DNA of 64,000 nt from Carya illinoinensis (lineage: Eukaryota > Streptophyta > Magnoliopsida > Fagales > Juglandaceae), in NCBI RefSeq assembly GCF_018687715.1, contig NC_056765.1, positions 28,676,254 to 28,740,253 of the forward strand, in the 5' to 3' direction. Positions 1 to 13,195 of the stretch are shown piece by piece. The notes under the pieces were generated by a model. It saw only the letters and a program-made list of their open reading frames with translations. It was not told the origin of the DNA and ran no database searches. Both the position numbers and the translations under genes were made by a program. Position 1 is the stretch's first letter; the number at the start of each line of letters is the position of its first letter.

Positions 1-191
1 ATAATTTAATAGTTTTGAAACATTTCGCACCTTCTTCATCAATTTGGTTTTTCATTTTAACATTAAAGTTCATTCTCATACAATTGAAAAATTAAATACA
101 ATTTTGCAAAAAAAAAAACTGTTTCATCTAAATCTGATAATGATTACACTAATCCAAAATGTCAGAGAGAAAAAAAAAATAGAGAGAAAAA

Positions 192-493
192 CATACAATT
201 TAATTACATGCTTATAAAGATGTGGAACAGTGGAAGACTTGGGAATTGGGTCGATCTCTCGCCTAGAGATATTAGCCCCAAAAAAATGATGATTCGTGCT
301 AGGAGGAAAACGTCTCCCTAAGGTTAAAAGTCTTTTGGCTAAGGCTTTTGTATTGAATGGTGATGAAATGTTGGAGCTTTTCTAGTTTTTTCTTTCTTCT
401 TAGCCGCTGTAAGTAGGTATTTCCTTGTATACTTCCTGTGTACTTGGATTTTGCCTATTTATGGTAATAAAACTCTTATTAACTATAAAACAA
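192..493 (+). mobile_element. LINE 3'-end fragment with target-site duplication
   Basis: The segment ends in an AATAAA-like stretch, ACTATAAAAC and a polyA run. It resembles the 3' untranslated ends of the other LINEs here (shared GTATACTTC-GTGTACTTGG stretch). An A-rich duplication containing ATAGAGAG occurs at about 170-191 and again at about 494-515, flanking the insert. It lies in the last visible MOC1 intron, in the opposite orientation to the gene. Confidence 0.6.
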
Positions 494-904
494 AAAAAAA
501 AAATAGAGAGAAAAAAAGAAAGAAAGACATTGATTTACTTCTACATGGTCTCACCTAGGGATGTATGATAAGAGAGATATGAGGACTACAAGTGCTACAT
601 GCATGGAGAATTTCCATTGCAAACCAAAATAAAGGTGATAGAGGATGGTTGAGTCCATCCAGTACCTGCTATAATCAACATGGACACTCCAAAAGACATG
701 GGCAATTCAACTTGGCTAGACACAAACACACCAAGCCACTTTTAAGATAAGATGACATGGAGACTGGCATAAAATAATTCTCTGTGACTAGCCTCTTCAT
801 GCATATTATGGGCCAGCTTGAAAAACCAAATTTTCATTTAACAGTCTAGCTCATTCTGGGGAATCCAACTCTATGCTACAACAGAATCAAGTACCTTGTG
901 ATTA

Positions 905-1345
905 TGCCAAAAAAAAAAATTACAGAATTTTTTATGAAGAGAAAATAAAGTATACAAGAGGCATTGTTCAAGTACACAAGACGTCTGCAAGGAAACACTG
1001 AATTAGAAAAGAAAAAGATACAGGAAAATCATGAAAACTCAGCCCATTCTAATCCATAGTGGCTACCCATAGGAACAGAGTATGTTAAGAAAAAACTTAT
1101 CTAAGTTCTTCTGATCCATACATGGCCCTCCAAATTTCTATAATTCCTTTTCCTCCAAATACACCACACAAGACAGATAGGGACCATCTTCCATACTGCT
1201 GCAACTTGTGGGCTATCATATAACCCTCTTCAATTGGAAAAGAGCTCCATAATACCTTTTTTTTTTCATACAACTAAAGAGCCCCATAATACAAGCTCTG
1301 AAGCATTACATCGTTCAAGGGTTTGGGCAGAGTTCCATTCATTAA
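905..1345 (-). mobile_element. Degenerate LINE ORF2 C-terminal/3'-UTR fragment
   Basis: Read on the minus strand, the segment around 1130-1215 encodes a broken version of the C-terminal tail of plant LINE ORF2 (compare the [18 protein letters not shown] region of the intact copy at 4683-8321). The 3'-UTR-like part has the GTATAC motif and ends near 909. Several stops and frameshifts are present. It lies in the last visible MOC1 intron and is itself interrupted by a very short insertion at 1256-1275. Confidence 0.5.
1256..1275 (-). mobile_element. Micro-retroinsertion (polyT plus about 9 bp) between direct repeats
   Basis: A run of T followed by CATACAACT separates two near-identical 17-bp copies (1239-1255 and 1276-1292, one mismatch). 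The structure is that of a retrotransposed polyA tail with almost no body, inserted inside an older LINE fragment. Confidence 0.6.
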
Positions 1346-1417
1346 GCCATAACAGTCAATGATAGTTTTTAATCAATAAAGGAGATAGTAAAGCTTAGAA
1401 AAAAGGAGAGTGATTAC

Positions 1418-4400
1418 CATGGTCCTTTTTTCTTTTCAGTAAGGGACCCAATGATGGAAATAATGCGGTTGCAACTGTCCGGCTATCATCCTGTCAATTC
1501 AAAATCCACCCAACCATGTTGAGTAAAAGGAAGCTCATAAAGTTATACTTAGTGCCAACAGAAATATCCCATAAAAATTTTGAACACAAAAGGCAAAGCC
1601 AGCATAATGTGATTGAAAGCAATATTTAAAGGGAAAAAAATCCCTAATGAGAGCTCTAGCTTAGACTAATAACTGAGTTTGAAAGGCTTGGTGCAAGAGC
1701 AAAAGCCACTAAATGAGAAAATAGTTTATATGGAGTTTTTTTTTCTTAAAAAATTTGTATTATATATATGTATATAAGTGGATAACAGTACCTGCCCCAC
1801 CTGTGTTTTTTTTTTTTGTTGGGGGCTTGTGGTGATGGTGGGGGGGAATAGTGAATAATTCTACTTTGGAATTCATCAAGCAATTATCCAAGTGCACAAA
1901 GCATGGCCCTCTGTATGAATTATTCACGTTTTAACTGTTCACACAATTAATGTGCATATCAAAAGAAAAGCCTGAGTTTTACAATAGGCATTTTTTTTTT
2001 TTTTTGATAAGTACGAAACTTTATTGAACGAAGGAAACTAGGCGAAGCCCATGTACACAGAAAGTATACAAAAGAAACACCTAATTACATTCTAGAAACC
2101 TGAAAAGAAAACAAAGACTCGTGAACATTCCTTCCCTTAAGCACAATAGCAGAAAAGCACTGAAGCAGAGAAGACAAAAAATTTCCAGATATCCTCAACA
2201 GCTCGCTCCTTGTTGTTAAAGCGCCTCTCGTTCCTTTCCATCCATATACATCACATTATGCACAAATGAATCATCCTCCACGCCGCTGCCAATTGAGAGC
2301 TACTATGATGCCTATTCCAACATGCAAGTAGATCCACCACTCTCTTTCGCATAACCCAACTTGACCCAGCTCTACTAAGAACACCAAACGATAACGCCCT
2401 AGCCACCTCACAATGTAAGAGTAAATGATCAATCGATTCACCATTTTGCTTACACATGAAGCACCACTCCATAACAATCATATCACGTTTCCTCAAATTG
2501 TCAACCGTCAAACTCTTCCCAAGTGCAGCTGTCCAATTAAAAAAGGCAACTTTAGACAGCACAAAAACCCTCCAAATGCTCTTCCACGGAAAAGAGATAT
2601 GCTGCTGTACAGTCAACACCTTATGATATGATTTAACTGAACTTTTTGCTCCCTGTGTGTATCCACAGCATTCGATCCCTCCCATTTCCTCCCATATACA
2701 GAGAATACAAGCTGAAAAAATCTGCAATCTCATCAAATTCCCAATCCTGAACATTTCTAGTGAAAATAACATTCCAATGCACAGTCCCATTAGCACGACA
2801 TAACACCTCTGAAACCGCAGCCTGCTGATTTCCAACCAAGCTGAAAACAACCAGAAAAATAGTATAAAGAGCTCTCTCACCACTCCATTCATCAAACCAA
2901 AAACGGATTCTTGCACCCTCTCCAACCTCAAACTTAATATGTTTTTCAAAACTATTCCACCCCTTTATAATAAATTTCCATAGGCACACACCATAAGACC
3001 CCCTACCCTCCTTAGAACACCATCCCCCCCAATCACATCCATACTTCCAATCAATAACCTCTCTCCACAACGAATTCCCTTCCATTTGATAACTCCACAA
3101 CCACTTCCCTAATAGTGCCTTATTAAATTACTCAAATTTCTACACCCCAAACCTCCATTCACAATCGGACAGCACACCCTATGCCAACTCACAAGATGAA
3201 ATTTATTCTCCTCTCCCATGCCACCCCACAAAAATGCCCTAAAAAATTTCTCAATCCGGTTTGCCACACCAACCGGTAATGGGAATAAAGAAAGATAATA
3301 TGTAGGAAGATAGGAAAGGGTGCTTTTAATAAGGGTTATCTCCCCCCTTTTGATTGATATAGCCTCTTACAAAAGGCATGTATGAGGTATCAAATAAGCT
3401 GCATGGCATTCATTGGACCTCAATCTTTTCTTAGGTGTTGGCACCTTCCCATTTTATTCACCATGAAAAAAGGGAAGGGAGGTGGGCACTGCAACACTAG
3501 AAATTTTACAATGGGATCATGACAGAAATAATCTCTTGACTACTTACCGATTAAAAAAAATATTTCTCTTGAATACTTAAATATGTCACACCCAGTTAAC
3601 AGTGGTGCTACCTGCCTGCTGTTGCTTTAACAGCAGTGCCACCAACATCAATAGAGAGTTAAGGTCAAACAAATGATAGCCACTGATCTATTTGGAGTAA
3701 GATTTTTTGCTCCAAAAGTTTAAAGACGAAATCTCCCAAGAAATCTTTTTTTTTTTAATAAATAAATCTCCCAAGAAACTTAGAAGTTCACAAATGGTCA
3801 TAGGACCAAACATGTAATCTGCAAATCATTTTCCACAGCAGGAATGAGATATCTTAAGGGTCTTCAACATAAATTTTCTCTTCAACCCAATTTCTGGGAT
3901 TTTAAAGGGATAACAAATCAAAGAGAAAATTTAACAGGCATATAATGATTAACACAATGATGGTAAGCCAACCTCATTGCAGTAGATAAGAATGAGAAGA
4001 GCTTGTCCTAGTGTGTAAAGTTTTTTTTTTTTGATAAGTAGTCCTAGTGTGTAAAGTTAGGATCAAACCAACCTTCGTAGATCTCCCTCCAAAGAGTTCA
4101 AACTGGTTTTTCCATAATATAGATGGCACTGGAACAACAGAAAATCCAGAGGCGACCAAGATCCCAATCCATAGCCCATACCCAAAGCCTCCGCTCCACC
4201 ACCCCTTGATTCAGAAACAGAAAATTATTGTAAGCATGAGCATGGAAGTTTGGTGCAATTTGCTGAAATAAAATGCAGGCAAAACTAAAGATGTGAGAGT
4301 TAGTGAACGTGAAGTGCCACCAATTAGGAAAAACAAACAAACTTGAAGCACAACCGGAATAAGAAAAAATGAAGTCCATTTAAACTAGATAATACTGGTT

Positions 4401-7400
4401 TCTTTAATATTAATTGCAAGTCAATGAGATGTCTTAATTTAATGAACTCCAGTTCAAAAGATAAAATTGGCATTCAAAACTTGATGTGAAATGTATTTAG
4501 CTCATAAAACTTTGGAAGTTCTTCATGACAGCTGATAAATAGACTTGGAGCAATAATACCCTCCACTCTTCAATTCTGTTAAGTTCTTAGTGTTGGCCAA
4601 ACTCAGTTTTTTTTTGATAAATAAAAATTATATTAATCAAAAGAATGGCAAAAACGCCTGTGTTACAACTCTAATGCCCCACCTAAGTAGGTGCATTAGA
4701 GGCTAGAAAGTCCCGAAGGGCCATACCATTAAAATCAACAGCTATGGCCCAGCTACAAAGAGTTCTAAAAAATAAAAGTTTAAGCTCCTCTATAGATCTT
4801 TCTTGGTCTTCAAACGTCCTTTCATTGCGCTCCCGCCACAAACTCCACACAATGCAAATCGGAATCATTCTCCACATAGCTTTAATCGGCCGCCTTCCTC
4901 TTATGCTTGGCCAGCTAGCCAATGCTGCCTCAACCGTTCTTGGCATCACCCATGTCAATGCCGAGCGAGCAAACACCTCGTTCCATAAAGTCCTTGCTAC
5001 CCCACAATGTAACAAAAGGTGATCGACTGACTCTCCTCCACTTTTGCACATACAACACCAGTCTGCAATGATAATCCTTCTTTTCCTTAGATTATCAGTG
5101 GTAAGAATCTTACCCAACACTGCTGTCCAGACGAAGAAAGAGGCTTTTGGAGGTGCCTTGTGACGCCATATCTTCCTCCACGGGAAAAGAGAAGTAGGCT
5201 CTGGGGTAAGAACCTTATAGAAAGATTTAACCGAGAAAATACCTTTTCTTGTTGGCTTCCACCACATGACATCCTCTTGCTGGCTGTCTAGATTTATAGA
5301 GTATATATAGCTGTAAAAATCTGCAATGCTACTCATCTCCCAATCCTGTAGCGCCCTACCGAAGTGAATATTCCAAACAATCCGTCCCTCCATCACCTCC
5401 ATAGCATCCGCCACTGAAATATTTTTTGCACTCGCCAGTTGGAAGAGAGATGGGTACGCATCTTTTAAGGCCCGACAATCACACCACACATCGCTCCAGA
5501 ATTTAATCCTGGATCCTGTACCCACCTGAAACTTAACAAAACGGTTAAAAACCTCCCATCCTCTTCTAATGTTTTTCCACAAACCAACTCCATAAGCCCC
5601 CCTTACTTCTCTCGTGCTCCACTCTCCCCATAAGCCGCCATACTTTTTTTCTATAACCATTTTCCATAGCGCATCTGGTTCTCTGGGATATCTCCATAAC
5701 CATTTGCCTAATAGTGCCCGGTTAAACACCCTTAGGTTTCTAACACCCAAACCTCCCCCCTGGATAGACTTACATACCTGTTTCCACTTGACCAAGTGAA
5801 ACTTGAACTCATCTCCCAATCCTCCCCACAGGAAATCTCGTTGAAGCTTCTCAATACGGACTGCTACACTTGCTGGAATTGGAAAAAGAGATAAGAAATA
5901 TGTGGGTAGATTAGAAAGTGTGCTTTTTATCAAGGTGATCCTACCGCCTTTAGACAAGTACATTCTTTTCCACCCTGCCAGTCGCCGCTCAATTTTCTCA
6001 AACACCATATCCCATATAGAAGTAGCCCTTGAACCACTCCCCAAAGGCAGTCCCAGATAGGTCATAGGAAGAGAAGCAACCTTACAACCCAGCGTTCGTG
6101 CCAATAGGCGGGTGTTTGGAACCGACCCAATTGGCACCAATTCTGATTTATCCAGATTCACCTTCAGCCCAGAGACAGCCTCAAAACAGAACAGTACAGC
6201 CTTTAGCGCTTGAACCTGCCTATGCTCAGCTTCACACATGATCAATGTATCATCTGCAAATAATAAGTGGGAAATATCAATGATGCCCCTGCTTGGGGTA
6301 CCAATCGGGAAACCTGCAATAACACCATTCACAACCAGTGCCGATATCATCCTGCTTAGCGCCTCCATGACCATGACAAACAGCAAAGGAGACAATGGAT
6401 CCCCTTGTCTCAAACCACGTGAACTCTGGAAAAATCCCACTGAGGTTCCGTTCAATAGTACCGAAAATTTTGCCGAAGAAATACACCAACGAATCCAAGC
6501 CCTCCATCTCTCCCCAAAACCACACCTCCTTAATAAGTGTAAAAGGAACTCCCAGTTAACATGATCATACGCCTTTTCCATGTCAAGTTTACACATGATT
6601 CCTGCTTTCCTGGCGTTTAGTCGACTGTCGAGGCATTCATTGGCAATTAACACTGCATCTAAGATCTGTCTTCCTTTAACAAAAGCATTTTGGGGTTGAG
6701 TAACAATCTTACCCATCACCTCACTTAGTCTATTCGCAAGTACCTTGGATATTATCTTATACACCCCACTCACTAGACTGATAGGCCTAAAATCCTTAAT
6801 CTCCGTCGCTCCCACCTTCTTAGGTATCAAAGCTAAGAAAGTGGCGTTAAGGCTTTTTTCAAATCTTCCCACCCTAAAGAACTCCTGGAAGACTTTCATT
6901 AGTTCTTCCTTAATAACACCCCAACAGTCTTGGAAGAAACCCATAGAGAAACCATCCGGTCCTGGTGCCTTGTCCTTAGCCATTTTCCTCACAACTTCAT
7001 AGATCTCTCTCTCTTCAAAATCCCTTTCTAAATGTGATGCGTCACTCAAACCAATGGTATTAAAATCCAGCCCATTCAGAGGAGGCCGCCATCCCGCCTG
7101 TTCCTTTAGCAAGTTCTCATAATAACCCGCAACATGATTGTGAATTTCCTGTTCATCTCTGCACTCCATTCCATCCACCTTCAACATTTCAATGTTGTTG
7201 TTTCTCCTGTGTGAGTTTGCTATTCTGTGGAAAAAGCCCGTGCACCGATCCCCTTCCCTCAACCATATAGCTCTTGATTTTTGACGCCACGACACCTCCT
7301 CTAATAGGATTAACCTTTCAATTTCTGCACCCAGCTCAACCTTTCTGTCTTTTTCTGCCTGTGTGAGGTGTTGTACCTCTTGGAGTCTCTCAAGCGCCTG

Positions 7401-10400
7401 AAGTTCCGCCAGCTTTGCTTTTTTGGATTCCCCTACATTGCCAAACGATTCCAAGTTCCAAGTTTGGAGATCCTTTTTAAGAGCTTTCAATTTCGCCGCA
7501 AAAATGTAACTCGGGGTTCCTTGAAACTGATAGGAGGACCACCATTGTTTAACCCTATCCACAAAACCTTCTGATTTTAGCCACATATTCTCAAATTTAA
7601 ACGGCCGACGACCCTTCCGAATACCTCCACAGTCTAACATAATTGGCCAATGGTCCGAGCCAATACGGGCTAGCCTCTTCTGCCAAACCTCCGGAAAGTG
7701 ACTTTCCCATTCCGGTGAAATGAGAAAACGATCCAGTCGGGACCAGGACTGATTATTCGACCAGGTAGCGATACCCCCAGCTATAGGCAGATCTACCAAA
7801 TTCAAATCAAAAATGCACTCTGAGAAAGCCTCCATTGCTGGTCGTAATCTTCTGCTTCCCGATCCTTCACTTGGGAATCTCACGACATTGAAATCCCCCC
7901 CTATGCACCAGGGGAGATCCCACACACTGTGAATCCCGGCAAGTTCATCCCATAGCAAGTTTCTTTCAGAATCTGAGTTGGCACCATAAACACCTGCAAA
8001 AGCCCAACGATAGTTATCGGCTATACTCAGAAACGAGCATGCCACCGTATAATTACCAACAAATTCCTCCACCCTTTCTACCACACGTCTGTCCCACAAA
8101 ACCACAATTCCCCCTGAAGCTCCATTAGAGGCCAAATAAGCCCAATCTACATGTACACCACTCCATAAACTTCGCACTATTTCTCTATCCATACCTTTCA
8201 ATTTAGTTTCTTGCAAACACACAATATCCGCTTTCCATTCCCTAATCATATTTCTAATCCGCAGGCGCTTATCCCCCTCATTAAGCCCACGAACGTTCCA
8301 TGACACAATTTTTGGTTTCATGGAGAAACATTCTGCCCCTTCCCTTTTAACCTACCCCTACTAGCACTACCCTCCATGTTCATCGACCAAGTCAATCTTT
8401 GGAGTTCCCTATGCTTTTTTGATTTTCCTTTATCCTTTTGTTTGTGCCCTGCTTCGATGGCTGTAAACAACGCCATAAACTGCTCCTCATACCCATCACA
8501 CTCAAGCCCCACTATTTTTTGAATTTCTTTCACTTTATGATAAACCCAATCTGTTACAATCGGTTGGGAAGGGAGGCAGAAATTTAAAGGGGTAGGTTCC
8601 TCCAATCTACTCAGCAGAATTTCGTGACTGACTCCATCCAGATCAATATCATCCAAACCCATTTGTTTTTCTTCATTAGGAAGCACATAATCACCCTCCA
8701 CCGAATACCTACACTCATCGGGCCCATCTCCTTCCTCTGCCTCAAATTCTGAATCACTGCCTGGTTGGATTATGGGCTCCAAACCATCTTCCCCATTGAT
8801 TCTAGAGGATATCGGCGTTTTCTGGCCATTACATAGAGAGAAAAAGTTCCCTTCACTCATCGGCGTTGAAAGGGGTTGGACCGGGGTTGGGCTGGGTACA
8901 TCTGTAGTCGCCGTGACCTTGCCGGAGTGTCCCCCTGTTCCCGTCGGCAGCTTCTGTGGACTCGCCGGCGACATCTGACTCGACTGCGTGCACAGAACAC
9001 GCGATGGTGTCTCGGTGAAGATCGACGGGTCAGCGGGTCGGGGTAACCGATTCGGAAAGCTCGGGTCAGGGCCAGCAGGACTTAAAATTGGGATGGGCTG
9101 GGATGGCCCAGGCCCAGGCCCACATCCATTTAAAAACTTCGACGGCCCTGATTCCTCTAAAACAGCCACATGGGCCGTGCCAGGCCCAGGCCCAGGTCCA
9201 TGTCCATCTCCATTTAAATCAGAACCCCACGTCCCCGCTCCCTGACTCTCTTCTCCTAACATCAATTCCTTCCCTTTTATTTCCTTTTTCATCCCGACAT
9301 AGGCACGTAAATCTTCCAGCTCCCTCTGCATTCTCCTCACCTGTCCCTGCAACTCTAACAGTCTCCTACTACTCACCCACGTCTCCTGTCCCACCTTAGG
9401 CCTGCCGAAAACTGACCTCTGTACTGTTTTAGAGGCTCGAGACACACCCCCTTGCTGGACCGCCTCTGTTTTCTGCACGCCGTTTACTTGCTTTGCCGCC
9501 GTGAGAGCCTCTGCGTATGTGACAGTATGGGGTTTCCATGCTCTTCTGTACAACTGATTCCCATCTCCTTTTACCGCCGGCACCTTTTTGTGTGTCATCT
9601 CCTCAACCATCTCCTTGAGGCTTTTCCATCCCCATCCACCATACCCTTCTGGAAAACAGAGTAGAGATGTTCTTCCCTCACGCCCATACTCTGCCATCGA
9701 CAGATATCTCCCACGGTGGTTTGCACAGCGTTGAGCAATAAAACTCCTATAACCTTCTCGGACCACCGAATACATCTCCTTTCTTCCTCCCCTCAAACAT
9801 TCCTCCAGCACACGTACCAGCCATAGTATTGTATTACGGCAGACCACCACCTCGTATTTTTCTTTCCAACCCCTTTCCGTTACCCGAAAGTTTACTCCCT
9901 CGCTTGCGATAGTGATTCTCTTAGATTCTACCACTAACTCCCTAATCTGAGACATATCTCCGACACATCAACAAGATTAAACCATAGATGCCAAAACCTT
10001 CTCACAATGGGTACAATTTGTATTTCTAGTTGGGTTTAAATTCTGAGCGTTGTATGAGATGCTAGAAATATTCAAATATATAATTTTTTATAAGTAAAAC
10101 TATTTAAATATAGAACAAAAAACTCAAAATGTCAAGAAAGGCTGGGAGAATTTTGTAAGCCATGCTAGTTATGCTGTTGGAGAGGGATCTAGGATCCTTT
10201 TTTGTTTGAAAAAAGCTATATGCAGTGGCCTATTGCAAGCGCAGGGCAAACGCCCTCTTACGTGTAAAAATAAAAACACATCATTTCATCTCTAATTCCA
10301 TTTCTCCCAAATCTTCGACTCTCCTTCCTCCTCTGTGTTTTTCTCCCTCCCCAAATCTTCAACTCTCCTTCCCTCTCTATGTTTCTCTCCCTCTCTGTGT

Positions 10401-13155
10401 TTCTTTAGTGGTCTAAGTTATTGATTCGTTGCTTGTTTCAATTAGAGGAAATTAAAAGAGTGATCGTGTCCATGATAAACCCTAGGATTGAAGAGGCATC
10501 GGCGTAGATTATATTCACCATCTTCGTAAATTGGCTCGTTCTCTGCAGTGCCTCTGGACCTAAATTGGTTTGTTCAGTTTATATTCACAATCTTCGTAAT
10601 TGTTGTGGAATTGCTCCACCTGGTGAAGAATACGGCCTAGAATTATTTTGAGGTCAGTGCAAATTTTGAAGCAATGGGAGACCGCTCTGATCTAGCCCCA
10701 ATGCCCCGCGTTCTCATGTATGACAGCTTCATTTGCGCCAACTGCGGCAATCTCGCCACCAATAAGTGTCCCGCTGCAAGGCCGTTCGCTACTGTTCGTA
10801 AAAGTGCCAAGAAGTACACGTGAAATCTGGGCATAAGACGAATTGCAAGTTTCAACCATCTGAGTAAATTCAACTTCTAGCCTTGCAGTAAGAAACCCAC
10901 CGGCAATTGCATTAGTTCTGCTCATGGAACCTCTAAGTTTATCAAGCAGCCAGAAAAGATTCTTTTTCTATATGACGAGTTTCTAAGATTTTCAACTGGG
11001 AGAAGCGTGGATTTCCTCCTTGTGGACTTCTAAATTGTGGAAACAGTTGCTTTGCCCTTGGTTTTGCAATGTCTTACATTCACTCAGCCACTTGCTGCTT
11101 ACTAGTTGGAGAAAGGCCATCAAAGAGAATGCCATCATAATGGTTGGCGCTTTCTATGTGAGTTTCAAACCCATTTTAAAAGGGCAACCCAAAGTTTGCA
11201 AAGATTTTCACCCATATTCTTACTGTAAAAAAGCTCCAAATATTCTTACCATTGCCTTAAAAAGATTTCAAAGTGGGAGGTTTGGGAAAGTTGGAAACTT
11301 AATAAGAGAGTAGCTTTTCCAGATGATGCTGAGAAAATTTTCTTTCTTTCTTATATCAGTTTCGGGTTCTTTTCTTCTGTCTTTTTTTCTTTTTCTTTAA
11401 ATCTGACATGGCGCACCGACTGCACACCGACTTAATGACTGTATATAGAAGAACTGTTTTTGTTTTGATATTTGGTGTTGTGATCAGCCTTTAATAGGGT
11501 GTTTCCAGCCATTTTTCGCCTGGTTTCTGATCAGTGTGAATCTGTATCAGATTTGTTAGTTCGTTCTAATGGCACTTTTCAGTGGGATGTTTGTTTTACT
11601 AGAGCTGTGGATTGGGAGATCGATGAAGTATCAGCTTTTTTCAGTTTTTTATACTCTGAGGCTTGGTGTAATGATGGGAGATAGGATGTTGTGGAGGTCC
11701 AAGGAGAGCAGAAATTTACAGTTCGATCGTATTATAAGCTGTTGACTTTCAGAACAGTCCTCCTTTTCCTTGGAAGTGTATTTGGAGGTCTCGTGTGCCT
11801 TCCAAAGTTGCTTTTTCTCATACGGACTGCCTCGCTTGGGAAAATTTTGACGACGGACAATTTGAGGAAGTTTGGTCTTACTGTTAAGTATTGGTGTGAG
11901 AGGAATGGTCGATGCTTTGAAGATAAGGAATGCTCGGTGGATGATCTTAGATGTTTTCTTCTTTAATACCTTATTTCAATGGGCTTCAGCTATTGTGCTT
12001 AATGGAACTAGTGTCCATGATTTACTTGTTTCTTTTTCTAGTTCATGAGTTGTAACTAGGTTCAGTTTTTGTATACTTCTGTGTACTTGGCTTTGCCTTG
12101 CTACTTGTCTGGATAAAATTTCTTACTCATTGAAAGAAAAATGTATTGGTGTTTCATGTGTAAGAAGCATGGAGAATCTGTGGATCATTTACTTTTGCAT
12201 TGTGAGGTGGCAAGGGGAACAGCTTTAAATTAGATTGCACTAGTATTGTAATACATTAAATAGAAAATGAATCTCTCTTTTTGACAGGATAGTAACCTAA
12301 CACCACATATAAAAAACCTAGAGCGTCAAAAACAAATAAAAGCAGTGGCTATGACAAGTACAAGTGATTAAAGGTATATGACAGCACTAGGAAAATAGTT
12401 TAGATATCTTCTATTGAGAGGGACCAGAAAAACCTGTTTTCCATCCTGTGGATAGGGGATTGATTGTTCTATATATGCAGTAGTTCCTGAAAATGAAACG
12501 GTCAATTCATTAGAAAAATACTCAAGCTTTCAAAAAAATACAGCACCCATATAACCATGATTTCAAGAATATTGCTCCAATAATGAATGACAACAAGACA
12601 TCTTGTCGGCCGTATATTGCACATCACAGGAAGATCAGAGAGAGAGAGAGAGAGAGAGAGAGAAGTAAACATGTATCTATGTATAGATACTTTTTTTTTT
12701 CTTTTTGTAAGGATAAACATCATGGATGATGATTTGTTAAAAAACATTTATCAAATATGACAAGAGCAAGGCTCTAGTAAGATGGCAGAATGATGGACTA
12801 GGAAGTGGCAAAAAGACCACCAAATTGGGTAAGAAAATATATCACTCTTGCCCCTAGTTGTTGAATAAAATTTCATCCAAGTCTCACATCTTACATTTCC
12901 CCAAAACAAGTCAAGTGACACTCATTCCCCCGCAGTAGAGCACAGATTCTTCCCACAACAAGTGAGGAAGACTGTATACTATTTCTCTCAACTAAACTAG
13001 CAGTCTAATAGTAAGTTCCACCCTTTAAGGCTAAGATCCACCACAAAATCATGAATAGAGGAGAAAGCATGTTGCTGAACATCAGTGCCCGCAATCAAGA
13101 AGTCTGAAAATGTTCTCATGTGTGCACACACACAGAGGGAAAGGGGGGGTGGGGG

Positions 13156-13195
<40 letters not shown>

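Larger units (their letters stand above)
4606..10005 (-). mobile_element. Full-length LINE (L1-like), both ORFs open, in MOC1 intron 3
   Basis: The element runs from a polyA tail (T-run at 4606-4614 followed by GATAAATA) through ORF2 and ORF1 to a short 5' leader that probably ends near 10000. The two ORFs overlap by four bases (ATGA at 8318-8321). It has the same orientation as MOC1. I could not identify a convincing target-site duplication, so the 5' boundary is approximate. Open frames of 545 and 1212 codons without nonsense mutations suggest a recent insertion. Confidence 0.85.

Noticed and set aside
1171..1345. Last exon of MOC1 near 1.2 kb
   Set aside because: The minus strand there matches the LINE ORF2 tail and does not contain the expected RAEALLIAAYG-type ending.
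4606..10005. Target-site duplication of the full-length LINE
   Set aside because: Candidates near 10003-10130 (for example AAACTCA-like matches to the left flank) are too short to accept, so none is reported.
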